Assembly: GCF_030936135.1 (NCBI RefSeq)
Contig: NC_082619.1
Span: 2,359,208 to 2,423,207 of the forward strand
From: Gavia stellata
Taxonomy: Eukaryota > Chordata > Aves > Gaviiformes > Gaviidae
DNA: 64,000 nucleotides
Direction: 5' to 3'
In this document: positions 48,501-59,000 of the stretch, in pieces
Layout of the letters: each line of letters opens with the position of its first letter
How positions within the stretch are numbered: the stretch's first letter is position 1
Notes under the pieces: generated by a model
Databases searched by the model: none
What the model was told of the DNA's origin: nothing
The model's input: the letters and a program-made list of their open reading frames with translations, nothing else
Position numbers and translations under genes: made by a program

Positions 48501-51500
48501 GTCCTGGCTATGTGCCCTCCCAAGATCTTGCCCACCCCCAGCCTACTGGTGAGGGGGGAGTGTTGGGGAGAGAGCCTTGATGCTGTGTGAGCACTGCTCA
48601 GCAGTAGCCAAAACACTGGTGTGTTATCAACACCTTTCTAGCTTCCAGTACAAAGCACAGCACTCTGAAGGCTGCTATGGGGAAAATTAACTCCATCTCA
48701 GCCAGATGCAATACAAAAGGTATCACATTTAAAATTGGACACTACAGACAAGGTCAAGGCCCCTTTTGCCATCCACCACGTGAGCAAGAGAAATTTCAGA
48801 AAGGCTTTGTTTGGATTGCCTGCTTCATGATTTTTTGTCATACATTTTTAATTTCTTTCTGTAATTTGGCCCTTGGAGAAGAGGTAGGGTGGATGAGTGA
48901 TTAAAGGGCTCAGCTGGAACTTGGTGCTTCCATGACCCTGCCCAGGTCTCTTAAATCCTCCCTGTGTTGCAGTTTTCCATTTGGACCAAAAGTTTGTTAG
49001 CTCCCCATTTACCTCCAGGAGTTTGTTGGCAATGAATGAAAAAGTGAGGAGCTTCAACTTTATAATAGTGGTGACAGGTAAATATCTTTGCATAGTTTTG
49101 CATCCGAGTATTGGAATTTTGCTGCAACATCCATATAAAGGCTTCCCATGGCAAATGTTCATAATCGGTCTGTTGAGCTCTTTGGGCTGAATGCGTCATA
49201 GCATTTCTAAAATAAGACAGTGTTGTTTGCTTTGTTTTTTTCCCTGAGTGTGACTGAGTTGTAACTTGCATAAAATAATGGGGCTCAAGAAATTCTCAAA
49301 GGGGGAAATGACACAAGTTTTGCAGTAGATTGGCAGCTGACAGATGAGATAGCTAGTGGCAATTGCAGATCTGCCTAGCAATTCAATGAGATGCGAGGGT
49401 CTGCCTCACCCTGCAGACCCAGGCATTAGCTATTGTCCTTTTGTTGAGACTGGAAAACCTCATTTGCAAAGCAAATACTACCGGTGCCTCTTTCTGTCTG
49501 TGGCTGCAGCAGTCTGCCTTGCTGCTAGTCAGCCCTTGCTTTGCTTGCTTCTGTCCTGACTGTAGTGTCCAGCCTGTAGAGTACCAAGCCTGCTAGAGTG
49601 GGCACTGCAGAGCCTCAGAGGGAGGACACAGAGTTGCCACTCCATCCAGCTGGAAGGTTCTCTGAGGGCATCAGTGATGCCCTGAGACTGTTTCAGGGAT
49701 GCAACAAGTATTTCTATAGTCCAGAAAGTTGTTGGCAGGCCTGATAGCGGAGAAGGTATGGAAATCCCAGCAAAAACTCTTCTGTGTTTTTGTTTCATTT
49801 TAATTTGAGGCAACAAATCTAGGCAGTGCTGTCTCTCTTAGAGTAGAGGAATTGATCATTCTGGGATTTTAGCTGCCGGAAAGCAGCAGTAACACAGTTG
49901 TTTGGTGCTAGAAACTGGTAAGCTGAAAGGATCCCAGAGGTGGGGAGGGTTCTTCCCAGGGTCAGACACACAGGTCTGTGGGTAGAGTCAGTGAAGATGC
50001 ATCAAGAATTCCTGTGATGACCCAGGCTGCTTGTATTTCTGAGCATGTACCTTCCTCCCGTCCCCAGCTCAGCAGAATGACGCATCTCAAATCCGGCACC
50101 TGCTTCCACACAATGATTTGGAAATGTCCCATGCTACCTATGAAGTAAGTGTAAAAACACTATGAAAATGCAGCTTTTTTTATAAAAGGGAAGGAGGAAC
50201 AGAAGAAGTGTCACTTTGAACTGAGCTGTGAGGGAAGCTGCTGGTGTAGATTTCAGGGCTGCAGCTCACTGGCTGCAGAGCAAGGAGCATTTGGGGAAAA
50301 AAAACCATCAAACACCTCCCCACCCAAAACTAAACTCCAGCTCTTGTTCTTTGAAAATAAATGACCCCCGCAATTCAATTCACTCCTGCTGAACTGGAGG
50401 CTTCTGGGACTCACTGCGAGTCTCACATTGACGTCAGCAGTGCAAATGTAAATCTCAGCTGGCTCTGATAAATGGTGCTGCTAATTGAATTAGAGAGTAC
50501 TCCAAGCCACCAGCTAATTATGCTCCTCAGGAAGCTGCTTTGTCCAGGTCCATTTAATTCTATATTGGCTGAGCACTCTGAATCTAGCACAGAAAAGGGG
50601 AAATATATTATAGCTCCCCACTGAGGAGCACATGTTTTCCAGCTTTTTAGGCTGAGTCGTCTGCTTGCTCCAAACGCTTGGGTTTTCCATCAAAAAAATA
50701 TTCTTGGTGCAAAATTAATGATTCAAGCACCTTGTTCTAGCATATCATTACCCTGGTTTGATAAAAGACTCTGTCTCATGCCCTTTAATGGTGCTTTCCT
50801 CCATGTCACATGAAATGTTTTCCCTAGTTTTGTTTTACAAGTAGCTAAATTACTTCCTAGGTGCATGGTTGGTACAAAATTTAACACCTAGAGGAAGTGC
50901 AACTGTTAATGGGTTTTCAGAGAGTTTTGATCATGAGCTTCCTGTGCATGCCTGTAGCTAGAAGGTAGTAGGTCCTGCCCTTGTGGCAGAGATTCAACTT
51001 CCTTCTGCCTCTTCTTTCTGGCATTCCTTTCTCTTCTTCCTTCCCACGCTTCTTTCTCAATTCTGCTGTCACTGGGGTAAGAAGTTCAGGTTACAAGATG
51101 CAGTTAGGAAGAATCTCCCACCATTGTATGTATCTAACTGCTTCCATTCCATGTCAGTCTAGGAGCTTGGGAGGGGGGACTTGAACATCTTCACTTAGTA
51201 GTCCTTGTTTCCATTCCAGAAAAGCCTCCACTGGCATTAGCAGAACAGGGCTGTTGAGTTGCTTTCTCCTGAAGTCCAATAGGTAATTTACAGAAATATG
51301 CTTAGCATCAAATGGCACTGTGGTTCCAGCTCTGCTGGGCGTACTGGTAACTGTGCACCTGTATCCTAACTGGGAGCTGCTCTGGGTGCTGCAGCAGTCG
51401 CTCCCCTAGAAACCAAAAAACTTGAAAAGAATTCAGACTCCCCCCTGTCTGGAGCACAGCAAGAGCTGGGCAGAATTTGCCTGTTGCCTGGCTTTTGCCT

Positions 51501-54500
51501 GGAGTCCACCACTGAAAGACCCTTGCTGCATCAGTGTTTCAGTAGCATTGCACTAGACCCTTGGCTACCCAGCTTGGAGTGATTGTGGCCTTGATCTTGC
51601 TACCAACAGGCTGCTTGGGAGCTCTATGCTGATTAAGGCTACACACACTCACAGTCTCTGGGGGACAAAATTAGAAGCAAATGCAAATAGAACGTTATAT
51701 ATATTCACTGTCATCTGTCATCCCAACCCCTTCCATGTGCCATCTGTTGTCTGAGGTTGCTGAGCCTGACGAAGAGAGGTGGCAGGAGGTAAAAGTTCCC
51801 TGTCTGAATTTAAAGCTCTATCATGGCTTCATGAGTTGTAGATGCATCAGCAGCCATGGTTCTCTCATGGCTGCTGATGAGAGCAGGCATCCAGGGCTTT
51901 GCTACTGTGCAGTTACCAGCAGCAGAGAGCAGCCTTGTGCTTGTGTCCAGTCTGAGTCTCTTTTCAGTGAGAAAATTGCTGCTGAACAAAGGCTGACCTT
52001 ATAGCTGTGGAGCAGGTGTGTTGGTCCTGCCGTTTACCATGCCATATTCAGGGTTTCATGTTTTTATATCTGAGATGTGATTCTCTGAGCACATAAACGT
52101 TATTATTTTTAAGACGCCTCTTTTATTTTCTGTTGCCTTTTTTTAACCTGTGTCCTTAGACTGGGTAATTGGAACCAATGTAAACTGTTCCCTTTTCACC
52201 TTTGTAAGTCTTGTTAGTGAAGAGTCATTTTGCTATGGCACCAACAGCCTGACTAGCTAAGACCTGGTAGAAACCAAGGACTTCTTGTGGACTTGACAGT
52301 TTGAGTAATATATGATTTCACCTTGAAGAGCAGGGTGAACGTCACTTTTGGGGCCTCCTCTGGCTAAATGAGATTTACAGCTCTCCATTTTTGGAACACG
52401 TATTTCTGGTTTTGGGGGAGGAATACAGGAATGTAGGTCAGCTGTGGCCTTTACACACCAATTCACTGTATTGTTATTTGTCATGACTGCCTTGGCATTA
52501 CATATGACATCCACTGGTGGGAAGACCAGCTATCTTTCTGCTCTGCGTTTCTTGTCATTTTCCACCCTCGGTATTTTTTTCCATCACTTTCCTGCCTCTC
52601 CTTTTTTGATCTTTTTACCAAGAGTATTTTCTCCTCCCATTTCACTGCTGATATAAACTGTGAAACAGTGAACACTGACATTTAAACTGCTGCTAATAAG
52701 GGCTGAGTTGCCAGCAAAGTTAAGAGCATGTGGAGAGCTTTCATTGCTCAGAGTTGTTGTTTCAGGCTGTCTGCAAACTCAGGATGGTTACACTGAGCTG
52801 GCTTATTTGGGAGGAGATTTTTGCTACTACCAGCTCCTGGAATATCCTTTTGCTCGAGAAAGCAAAGCTGAACCTTGCACATTCTGAACATATGTCAGAA
52901 AAACCATGTGAGCACAACCATGTGAACTGCATTGGGCCTGTATTTCGGAATACCAACAAGTAAAAGGTATAGGGAGTGTTTCTCACAAAAGGTATAAGGA
53001 AGAGGAAGTACAGACAGGATAGTAGTGTTTCTGCAGAGCTGTGAGAGGCACCAGCACTAAGGGTAAACACAGGTCCTTAGTTCTGTTGCTCCCCCAATCA
53101 GGCCCACCATTACTGGGCGCCCACTGCATCGTACAGTGCTGGCTTGGGCAGGCTGTCAGTATGTAGGTGCATCCAGGTCAAGAGGAGGATGTGAACTGGG
53201 TGCTGGTGTCTGACTGCTGTCAGCTCTACGTCTGGACTGAGCGACTCAAAGCATTTTCAGTGCTATGGACTGTATACTCGGGACCTCAGCCATCAACTGA
53301 AGGTGCTGCCTTCCTCTCTGTCCCTGAGCTAAACCACACAAGGCTAATTCAACAAATTACTTCATCTTAACCCAAGCACACACCCTGAGCTCTGGGGAAT
53401 TGTGCTAGTTTCTGTCTCTTTCTTACAACGTAGCAGCAAGCTGGTGCTCTACCTTATTTTTCATTTTCCTTGTTTTAAAGAGCATCCCAAGCAGCTTGAA
53501 CACAGTTGCTTTTTCTTGTTTTTCTTTCTTTTCTTTTTCTTTGCTAAAGGGAATTGAAGTGAAACCACACCATTCACAGAGAGCCGCCATGGTAGCAATG
53601 GTGGGTTGTCAGGCTCAAAGGAGGACATACCAGAATAAGTTCAGCAATGACATGAAGTTCATTAGCCACAAGAGATGGAGGAGGAAAATCAAGCACTTAT
53701 TTTCAAAGAGATTCCTTTGCTTCTAGTGACTGGAGGGAAGCCTGACCTCCAATTTCCAAGGACAAGAAATTGACAGCTGCAAAAAATGTTCCTTGTTCAG
53801 AATACACCAAAATTACCATCTTCTGCCTAGTTATTTGCTACTAAGGGATTCTGCTTTGAACATGTTCCCGATTCCAGCACCTCAGGAATTCACAAAAAGC
53901 AACCATTTCCAGTGATTCTTTTATTTAGGAACTTTGCTGGGTGCTTTGCAATTTGTAAAGGGCCTAAGTATTATCACTGAGCTTTTTGTTCTTCGAAGTA
54001 AAGCAATCAGCATTTTTATATCCTAAAGCACAAGCTGAGAGCTTGGCAAAAAGCAGGCTTACAAGATGCTGGATGTTGAAAGGCGTCAGAGTCTCACAGT
54101 TAGAAGTGGGACTTGTAAATTTTAGGAATTCAGACATGCTTAGTCGCTCTGAGGATAGACAATACCTTCTGCCTCAGTTTCCCGTCTCCAGTGTGGGAAG
54201 AATACTGCTTTGTCTGTCACTTTGTCTGTCTGAAGAGGGAACATTTCAACTGAAAAATGCCTTGCTTTGTGCTTGTATGGCATCTTATGTAACAGGACCC
54301 TGCTTCTGAGTGGTGGTATGCCAATGCAAGTAGATACCACCACTCTTTTCCTGGACGGTGTTTTACTCCAAATTGCAGGAGATCAGGAACTGCTTGTTCT
54401 CAGATGAATTACAGCAAGGCTGTCTAAGAACCCTGGGAGCCTCCGGGGAGATGTAGTTCACAGTGGCAGTTCCTGCCATTGTTTTTTAGACTGCATTTTT

Positions 54501-55888
54501 GAAAAATATCCAGTGCTACGTTACAATAAGCAAACAAAATACAATTCATCTTTCTTCTGAAAAAATGACTTGAATTGGATGTCCAAAACCTTGGCTGGGT
54601 TACCAGCAAAGCTGTGTGAATTGCAGTGACCAGCAAGTAAATGCTGGATCTGTGTATCATGCCTGACCACTTAGCATGCTGCAAATCAAATTTGAGTGCT
54701 GCTGCTGCTTTTCCAAGCTTTATGTGGATGGAATTAGACTTATGTCTGTCAAGGGTTGATAGTTTGCCAACAAGTTGATCTTAAAGAGATAAGCTTCAAT
54801 GCTGAGGAAGCAAGACTCTGCCCCAGCCCTGATTTCAAGAAGTTGCTCAAATTTTTGAAGCTTCTAGCAAGGTTCAGTGCTGCTGCTGCAAGACATTATA
54901 TTTGTCTACTTCATGTTTAAACCTGGATTTTACTACTAGTTTGCTCAGTAAGAGAATACATGCATTTAAAATGTACTCAGCTAGCACAGCTCCAGCAATT
55001 AGCAACCAAACAAAAGGTACTAATTTGATGCAGCCATTAAACCCTCCATGTTTGAGTACTCCATTGGTCCAATTGTTGCAAAGTGCTGTGAAATGCCAGC
55101 TCCCAGCGCTAGCAGGGCACGGAGTGAATGCTGGCAGCCTGCAGCAAACTGTCTTGTAGGCTTTAGAGCAGTCCATCCCTCTTTAATTCAATACCCTCAA
55201 CAGAAGATCAGCACAAGAGCAAAACTTCAAAATGCCAGTGCCCATCAAAGCTTCTGTCTGCCCTTCAGATGTGCATGGAGGAATAGGCAGCCAGAAAGAT
55301 TGGATAGAAAAGAGGAGATGCCAGGAGCTAAATGCAGCCTTGCTATCTTTCACCTTCATAGCGTGCCCTGAGGAATGGGAAGCCTGCTTGTCTGTATGAT
55401 ACCGAAGGCCCACAGGGCTGTACTGTCCGCTTTTTGGACAGTGATATCTGGGATCTAAGTTTCTTTCGATAATTACACCACCTTCCTGCCCTCTCTCCCC
55501 CTTAATCTTATGGGAATGGATAGTGGGCATGCTGAAGAACTGGGCAGGCTGCTGCTCTTAAACTGGTGATGCTGGCACAAACCAGCTTTGGTCCCACCGA
55601 CAAGGAGAAAATGGGACTGGGCTTCGTATGCCTGAACCAGTAGCTTTCCTCATGTCACTGGCTCGCCAGCCCAAATCTTTTGCAAAGCCTCATTTGTATT
55701 GTTTTGAACATACTGGCTAATGAGCACTCTTAAGGATGATTTTGTTTTTCCTTTCTGGTTTCAGGTCCTCAAAGCTGCTGCGTGCATTCTACGTCCCTCT
55801 CCTCTCAGAACAGTACACATGGTATGCAAACTATACCATTCTGAAATCCCGGAGGTCAAAGCAAACTAGGAAAAAAATGGGAGGCTAG
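21073..55888 (+). CDS. ALG9: ALG9, dolichyl-P-mannose alpha-1,2-mannosyltransferase
   Basis: Fifteen coding exons with GT-AG introns and consistent phases sum to 1800 nt, 599 residues plus stop; human has 611, the difference lying in the N-terminal cytosolic stretch. ALG9 is a GT22-family multi-pass ER enzyme. It adds the seventh and ninth mannoses to the lumenal dolichol-linked oligosaccharide, using dolichyl-phosphate mannose. The protein has the lumenal acidic motif NISDCDETFNYWEP (residues 65-78, D70/E71), many hydrophobic helices, and the GT22 signature HKEERFLFP (from residue 354). Conserved blocks include GWYMDKTSVAVLGVAAG, NVCVGKEWHRFPSSFLLPD and the C-terminal FYVPLLSEQYTWYANYTIL. 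The start is the ATG that reads in frame with exon 2; another ATG at 20993 is out of frame. The coding span is 34.8 kb, with the largest introns late in the gene (7.5 and 11 kb). Confidence 0.97.
21759..21897 (+). CDS. ALG9: ALG9 coding exon 2
   Basis: It follows ctttggactag and ends before GTAAGT in phase 0. It encodes residues 32-78: KAGQVWAPEGSTAFKC, the first membrane helix and NISDCDETFNYWEP with the acidic pair. Confidence 0.96.
22093..22227 (+). CDS. ALG9: ALG9 coding exon 3
   Basis: It follows tccattgtag and ends before GTAAAT. It encodes residues 79-123 (THYLIYGKGFQTWEYSPAYA and on to QTNK), the conserved first lumenal loop of GT22 enzymes. Confidence 0.97.
23044..23114 (+). CDS. 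ALG9: ALG9 coding exon 4
   Basis: It follows gtctcctag and ends before GTGAGT. It encodes residues 124 to 147 (split codon): VLIFYFLRCFLAFLSCICEL, a membrane helix. Confidence 0.96.
24016..24104 (+). CDS. ALG9: ALG9 coding exon 5
   Basis: It follows cttccttag and ends before GTAAGT. It encodes KAVCKKFGLHVSRLMLAFL and STGMFCSSA (residues 147-177). Confidence 0.96.
25129..25264 (+). CDS. ALG9: ALG9 coding exon 6
   Basis: It follows tgtgttgcag and ends before GTAAGG. It encodes residues 177-222: FLPSSFCMYTTVIAMTGWYM and AVLGVAAGTLLGWPFSAALG. Confidence 0.96.
25635..25722 (+). CDS. ALG9: ALG9 coding exon 7
   Basis: It follows tctctttcag and ends before GTAAGT. It encodes LPIAFDLLILKRRWKSFLNW plus a hydrophobic segment (residues 222-251). 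Confidence 0.96.
25866..25971 (+). CDS. ALG9: ALG9 coding exon 8
   Basis: It follows tcttccag and ends before GTGAGT. It encodes residues 252-287: VDSYHYGKLVVAPLNIVLYN and the start of the PDLYG block. Confidence 0.96.
25972..31216 (+). other. ALG9: ALG9 intron 8 (5.2 kb)
   Basis: No exon or RNA gene is recognisable. It contains a poly-T/GT tract at 27474-27532, a second T run near 28712-28729, and a motif-rich stretch at about 29860-30330 that reads like conserved regulatory DNA and includes a perfect 16-bp palindrome at 30115-30130. Confidence 0.6.
27474..27532 (+). repeat. Poly-T tract followed by (GT)n
   Basis: About 24 T residues are followed by CT-interrupted T runs and then seven GT units. 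This is a simple repeat in ALG9 intron 8 and is likely length-polymorphic. No LINE body is visible next to it. Confidence 0.9.
31217..31339 (+). CDS. ALG9: ALG9 coding exon 9
   Basis: It follows catcctttag and ends before GTGAGT. It encodes residues 287-328: TEPWSFYFINGFLNFNVAFI and a leucine-rich helix to LLQKFH. Confidence 0.96.
31340..33258 (+). other. ALG9: ALG9 intron 9 (1.9 kb)
   Basis: A GT-AG intron of AT-rich DNA. I see no exon, RNA gene or identifiable interspersed repeat. Confidence 0.5.
33259..33413 (+). CDS. ALG9: ALG9 coding exon 10 (GT22 signature)
   Basis: It follows gtttctttcag and ends before GTAAGT. It encodes residues 328-379, including YWLTLAPMYIW and the family signature HKEERFLFP near residues 354-362. 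Confidence 0.97.
33414..35632 (+). other. ALG9: ALG9 intron 10 (2.2 kb)
   Basis: A GT-AG intron. No exon, RNA gene or clear repeat is recognised; short open frames are scattered and unlike any known protein. Confidence 0.5.
35633..35762 (+). CDS. ALG9: ALG9 coding exon 11
   Basis: It follows ttaatctttcag and ends before GTTAGT. It encodes KCYHFIFQRYRLEHYTVSSN and a hydrophobic helix ending SVALFRG (residues 380-423). Confidence 0.96.
35937..36021. repeat. Degenerate TGTA/TG microsatellite
   Basis: An alternating TATG/TGTA-rich tract in ALG9 intron 11. Its core, TTCATACATATATGTATGAA at 35982-36001, is a perfect 20-bp inverted repeat. Confidence 0.85.
36528..36675 (+). CDS. ALG9: ALG9 coding exon 12
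   Basis: It follows ccttccatag and ends before GTAAGT. It encodes YHGPLDLYPEFHRIATDPSI and NVCVGKEWHRFPSSFLLPD of the lumenal C-terminal region (residues 423-472). Confidence 0.96.
36998..37127 (+). CDS. ALG9: ALG9 coding exon 13
   Basis: It follows ttctgtgcag and ends before GTAAGC. It encodes NWQLQFILSEFRGQLPKPFA through NKEEPSRY (residues 472-515). Confidence 0.96.
37128..44616 (+). other. ALG9: ALG9 intron 13 (7.5 kb)
   Basis: No host exon is recognisable. It holds a short TAA/A-rich simple tract near 37335-37370, an AT-motif-rich stretch near 39820-40400, and a degraded sense-strand CR1 LINE at about 43565-44335. Confidence 0.6.
43565..44335 (+). repeat. Old CR1-type LINE fragment (sense)
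   Basis: Phrases in order match the 3' half of the CR1 reverse-transcriptase region and tail as I remember it: atcaatgatttgcaggggg, gattttgacaaattggagaa, ggaaaggatccaggggtg, atttgggcactgcattcag, aagaatgatcacaggggtag, tagacatcaggaaatctttc and aataaagatagtgaag. It is heavily diverged, with many indels and no open frame, so it is likely an ancient insertion. Both edges are approximate. Confidence 0.75.
44617..44747 (+). CDS. ALG9: ALG9 coding exon 14
   Basis: It follows gtctttctgcag and ends before GTATGC. It encodes residues 516-559: IDISKCHYLVDLDTAAETPR through KPFLDASR. Confidence 0.96.
44748..55764 (+). other. ALG9: ALG9 intron 14 (11 kb)
   Basis: This is the largest intron in the window. 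No other exon is recognised. It holds a solo LTR (48128-48715) and a stretch at about 50340-50900 dense in homeodomain-like, E-box and CRE motifs that looks like a conserved enhancer. Confidence 0.6.
48128..48715. mobile_element. Solo LTR of an endogenous retrovirus (ERVL-like), fossil
   Basis: This is a 588-bp element starting TGTGGTGGGTTGACC and ending GATGCAATACA, flanked by identical 5-bp target-site duplications AAAGG (48123-48127 and 48716-48720). I recognise the sequence type from neoavian genomes: the opening tgaccttggctagatgccag, an internal C run, and the closing taactccatctcagccaga. A 5-bp duplication favours an ERVL-type integrase over the 6-bp ERVK type. No internal retroviral genes accompany it, so it is a solo LTR left by recombination between two LTRs. 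The intact duplication suggests an age within neoavian evolution. It lies in ALG9 intron 14. Orientation is not certain. Confidence 0.85.
55765..55888 (+). CDS. ALG9: ALG9 coding exon 15 (terminal)
   Basis: It follows tctggtttcag and ends at TAG. It encodes residues 559-599: SSKLLRAFYVPLLSEQYTWY, ANYTILKSRRSKQ and a basic RKKMGG tail. Confidence 0.97.
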
Positions 55889-55994
55889 CAACACACCTGG
55901 GCAACAAAACCAAAAGCATCTGCTGACACTCTTGGACAGCTGCCTAAGCCGTCTTCAGTTCCCTTTTTGAAAGATTGCTCTTGAAAGATTCACT

Positions 55995-56000
55995 AATAAA
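55995..56000 (+). terminator. ALG9: ALG9 polyadenylation signal
   Basis: AATAAA lies 107 bases after the stop codon and is followed by T-rich sequence. It gives a short 3' UTR; longer forms cannot be excluded. Confidence 0.7.
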
Positions 56001-56019
56001 GATTTCCCATTTTTCCCAT

Positions 56020-59000
56020 TAAGTGATTTCGCTCTGCAAGCTTCCAGCTGTAAAAAGGGTGCATCATCTGCTTTCAGTTCTCAGTGTCAGGTCTCTGCTC
56101 TGCCTACACAGAACATATTGGTAAGAAACCATTTGAAAATCCAGCAGCCACCTACGAACGTATTATCCCTGCTGCTCCCTGTGTTATTATCTATTACACC
56201 AGAGAAGAGAAAAATGGAGAATAAAAAGGAATGACAGTATGAGGTTCTGCTCCAGGTTGCAGTCTGGCACTGGGAAAATCCAGCTCAGCCTCTCTCTTTC
56301 TCTCTCCCACCCCACCCCCTCCACTGTCCTCACCTGCTTAAGTAGTGCGCACCTTCTCCTAGGGATTTTTTTCAGGTAACAACGTTTAGGATTTTTTTTT
56401 TTTTTAAAGAAAAAGGAAGGGGAAAAGAGGAAAACACCTGAGAGACAATTAACAGAAATGCACTGAATCTCAAGGAATGAAGTATCGTGCGCCACAGAGA
56501 AACAGCCTGAAGTTGCTCTGTCCAGGAGTCACTTTCAAGGATAAACCTGTGCTTTTGGGAGAAAAACCCCCAAACTTAGGAGCTGAGCCAATTATCTGTG
56601 TTAATGGGATTAGAGTGTTTTTGTTATCTGTGAAACCAAGAGTTTGTTTGCTATTTATAATAATTTTTTTAAAGATACCTATAACATCCTTTGAATTCTA
56701 GACTACAGCATCTTAAAATTTCTGGAAACATCCAGAGATGAGAAGAAGGATTTTTTTTTTTTTTTCCAGTTCTGTTTCTCAGAATAGACAGTATGTGTTA
56801 CATTGGTCCAATATGCTTCAGAGCAATGCTGTATTTATTATATCTTCATTTTTAAAACATGCAGTATCATAAGCTAGATGAAGGGAGCTGTTTTCACTCA
56901 TATCCTTGGAGCTCTGTACGGATGGGATGGCATAAGACGGAGCAGAGGGGAAGTGCCTTTGCAAAAAGGCTGCACAAGCTTCATGCCCCACTGTGACTGT
57001 GATTAGATTGATCTGTCTGTGCAGTGACAGAGTGCCAGAGCAGGTGGATCAGAAAGCAGATTTGTATGTTTGGAAGCTGTTGGGATCCAAACAGAAAAGC
57101 ATGTGCCTCTGAGGATACATGTGTTGGTCCAGGTGCAGAACGCAGTGCTAGGCGGGTCTCTTGGCCAGTCTGCAGGTTAACAGCTGAGCAGGATGGGAAG
57201 GGCAGGCTGTACCAATGGGGCTGTGATCTAACATGACACTACTGGGACAAAGAAGGAGGAGCTGGATGAGGAGTAAGGCATGGGCTGAATAGGGAGAGGT
57301 GTTCTGAATCCCCTGCATTTCATTAAGAAGGAGCTTTTTAACGGCATTGCGCTCTGTTGGAAACACAGCTTATGAAGCGCAAAACATGATAAGAGCAAAC
57401 AGCGCGCTGCTTCCTTGTCTGGATGATTACAGCATGGAGAATGCAGTTCTCTTCCATTGCACCCCCACTGTATGGAGGAGCAGTTTGAAGCTAAGACTCT
57501 AAATTCAAACTTCGAAGGCTTAGGGAACCATCTGTGGTGTCTAAGTCTTGGCTCTCTTCAGAGAGATGGATTTCATCCTGTGCAAATATCACCCTTCATA
57601 AGAGTCAAATGTGGAGCGTCAAGGTTTTCAGCCAAGCAACTGGTGTCTTGGGTGAGTTGGTCTGGAAGGTTAGAGTCACACTGCAGATTAATGTTTTAGT
57701 GTCTGTGTTCATAGTATTCCCCCACCTCCCTCCAGCTGGCTATACCCCTCATAAAAGTTTACATGTGTTGAACAGGGCTCTACAATGCTAGTAAATCAAA
57801 ACCAAAACTCTTGCCCTGCTTGTTGCCTCTCCCCTTGCTAATCCCTGACCTTAAATCAAATAAAGAAACAAATGCAGTTAAAGAAACAATTGCACCTCTC
57901 TCTGGTGCTGTTTGTGTGACTGTTCCGTGTTGTCATAGCCCGTAACCTCATGTTTAATGTGAAAAGACAGTAAATATCTGTAAATATCTGTAAATGACTG
58001 TGGCTGCTCCACCTTCCTCTCCAGTTTGATTCCTGTTTTGGGGTGGTGGTGGGAGACTGATAACTTGACAATAATTAGGAGTTATCAATGTTTTCCAGAG
58101 GAATGTGACAAATGTTTGGTTCCTGGTAGTAAACACAGGTGTAGCTACAAGTAGTGGACAGCTGGACAGCTTTGCATTCCAGAGTTTCAAATCAAGGCAG
58201 GGACTCCATTTTTCTGCTTACCACGCAAACAGCTGGAGTCAGTCCTGCCACCTGGAGAATTTGCAGGCTAAAGAGATGAGGCAGAGAAAGGGAGGGTTGT
58301 TACTCTCATTGATGACAAGAGTAGATCATATTTTAATGCTGATTTCAGGGGGAAGTTGGAAATCTCAGTGCTGCAAAGATCTTGACCCAACAACTCATTT
58401 AAGGTCACACATGGAGCCTGCCTACGAGTTGTTTCTCATCTAGTGTCTTTGGCACAGAACCAGCCTTCCTGGCAGCAGGTAAGGGAGCCAGGGCCTCTCT
58501 TCCTTTAGTCTCTGCCAATGCATAATTGTTGTCATGGGTAGTGCTACGGGGCAGCCAGAATGTAGCATAGAGGCAATCTATCAGTCCCAGCTGAGACCAC
58601 TGGGAATGAGAAGGTGAAGTTGCTGCTAATGGTGTTTCTATCATAAAGACTGAGCCATAGGTGAGATTTCTGATAGGAAATGCAAAGGCTCCCCGCGTCT
58701 TTTCATAGTTCACAAGTCAGGGCTGTTGCACTCTGTGCAGTGCTGAGATTAAGCAAAAAGCCATCAATAACGAGAAGATTACTAGTAAATAAACAGACTT
58801 GATGGAGTGAGCAGTACAAGTCCAAGGAGTATGTGCCTGAGGAATAGACTGCAACAATTGCCTACCTGGCTCAGTTTTAGCTGGATGAAGGATCTTGCTT
58901 TTTGAATGCAGATGTGGATGCAAAGAGGTTTGCTCCAAAAGGTGGAGCTGCATCCAAAACAAAACATTTTTACAGGCATTTTGTAGTTTGCTTTTCTGGT

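Noticed and set aside
53496-53726. A plus-strand 76-codon frame in ALG9 intron 14 ending in a lysine/arginine-rich tail.
   Set aside because: There is no family resemblance, and the N-terminal half is a translated T/C-rich tract. Probably chance.
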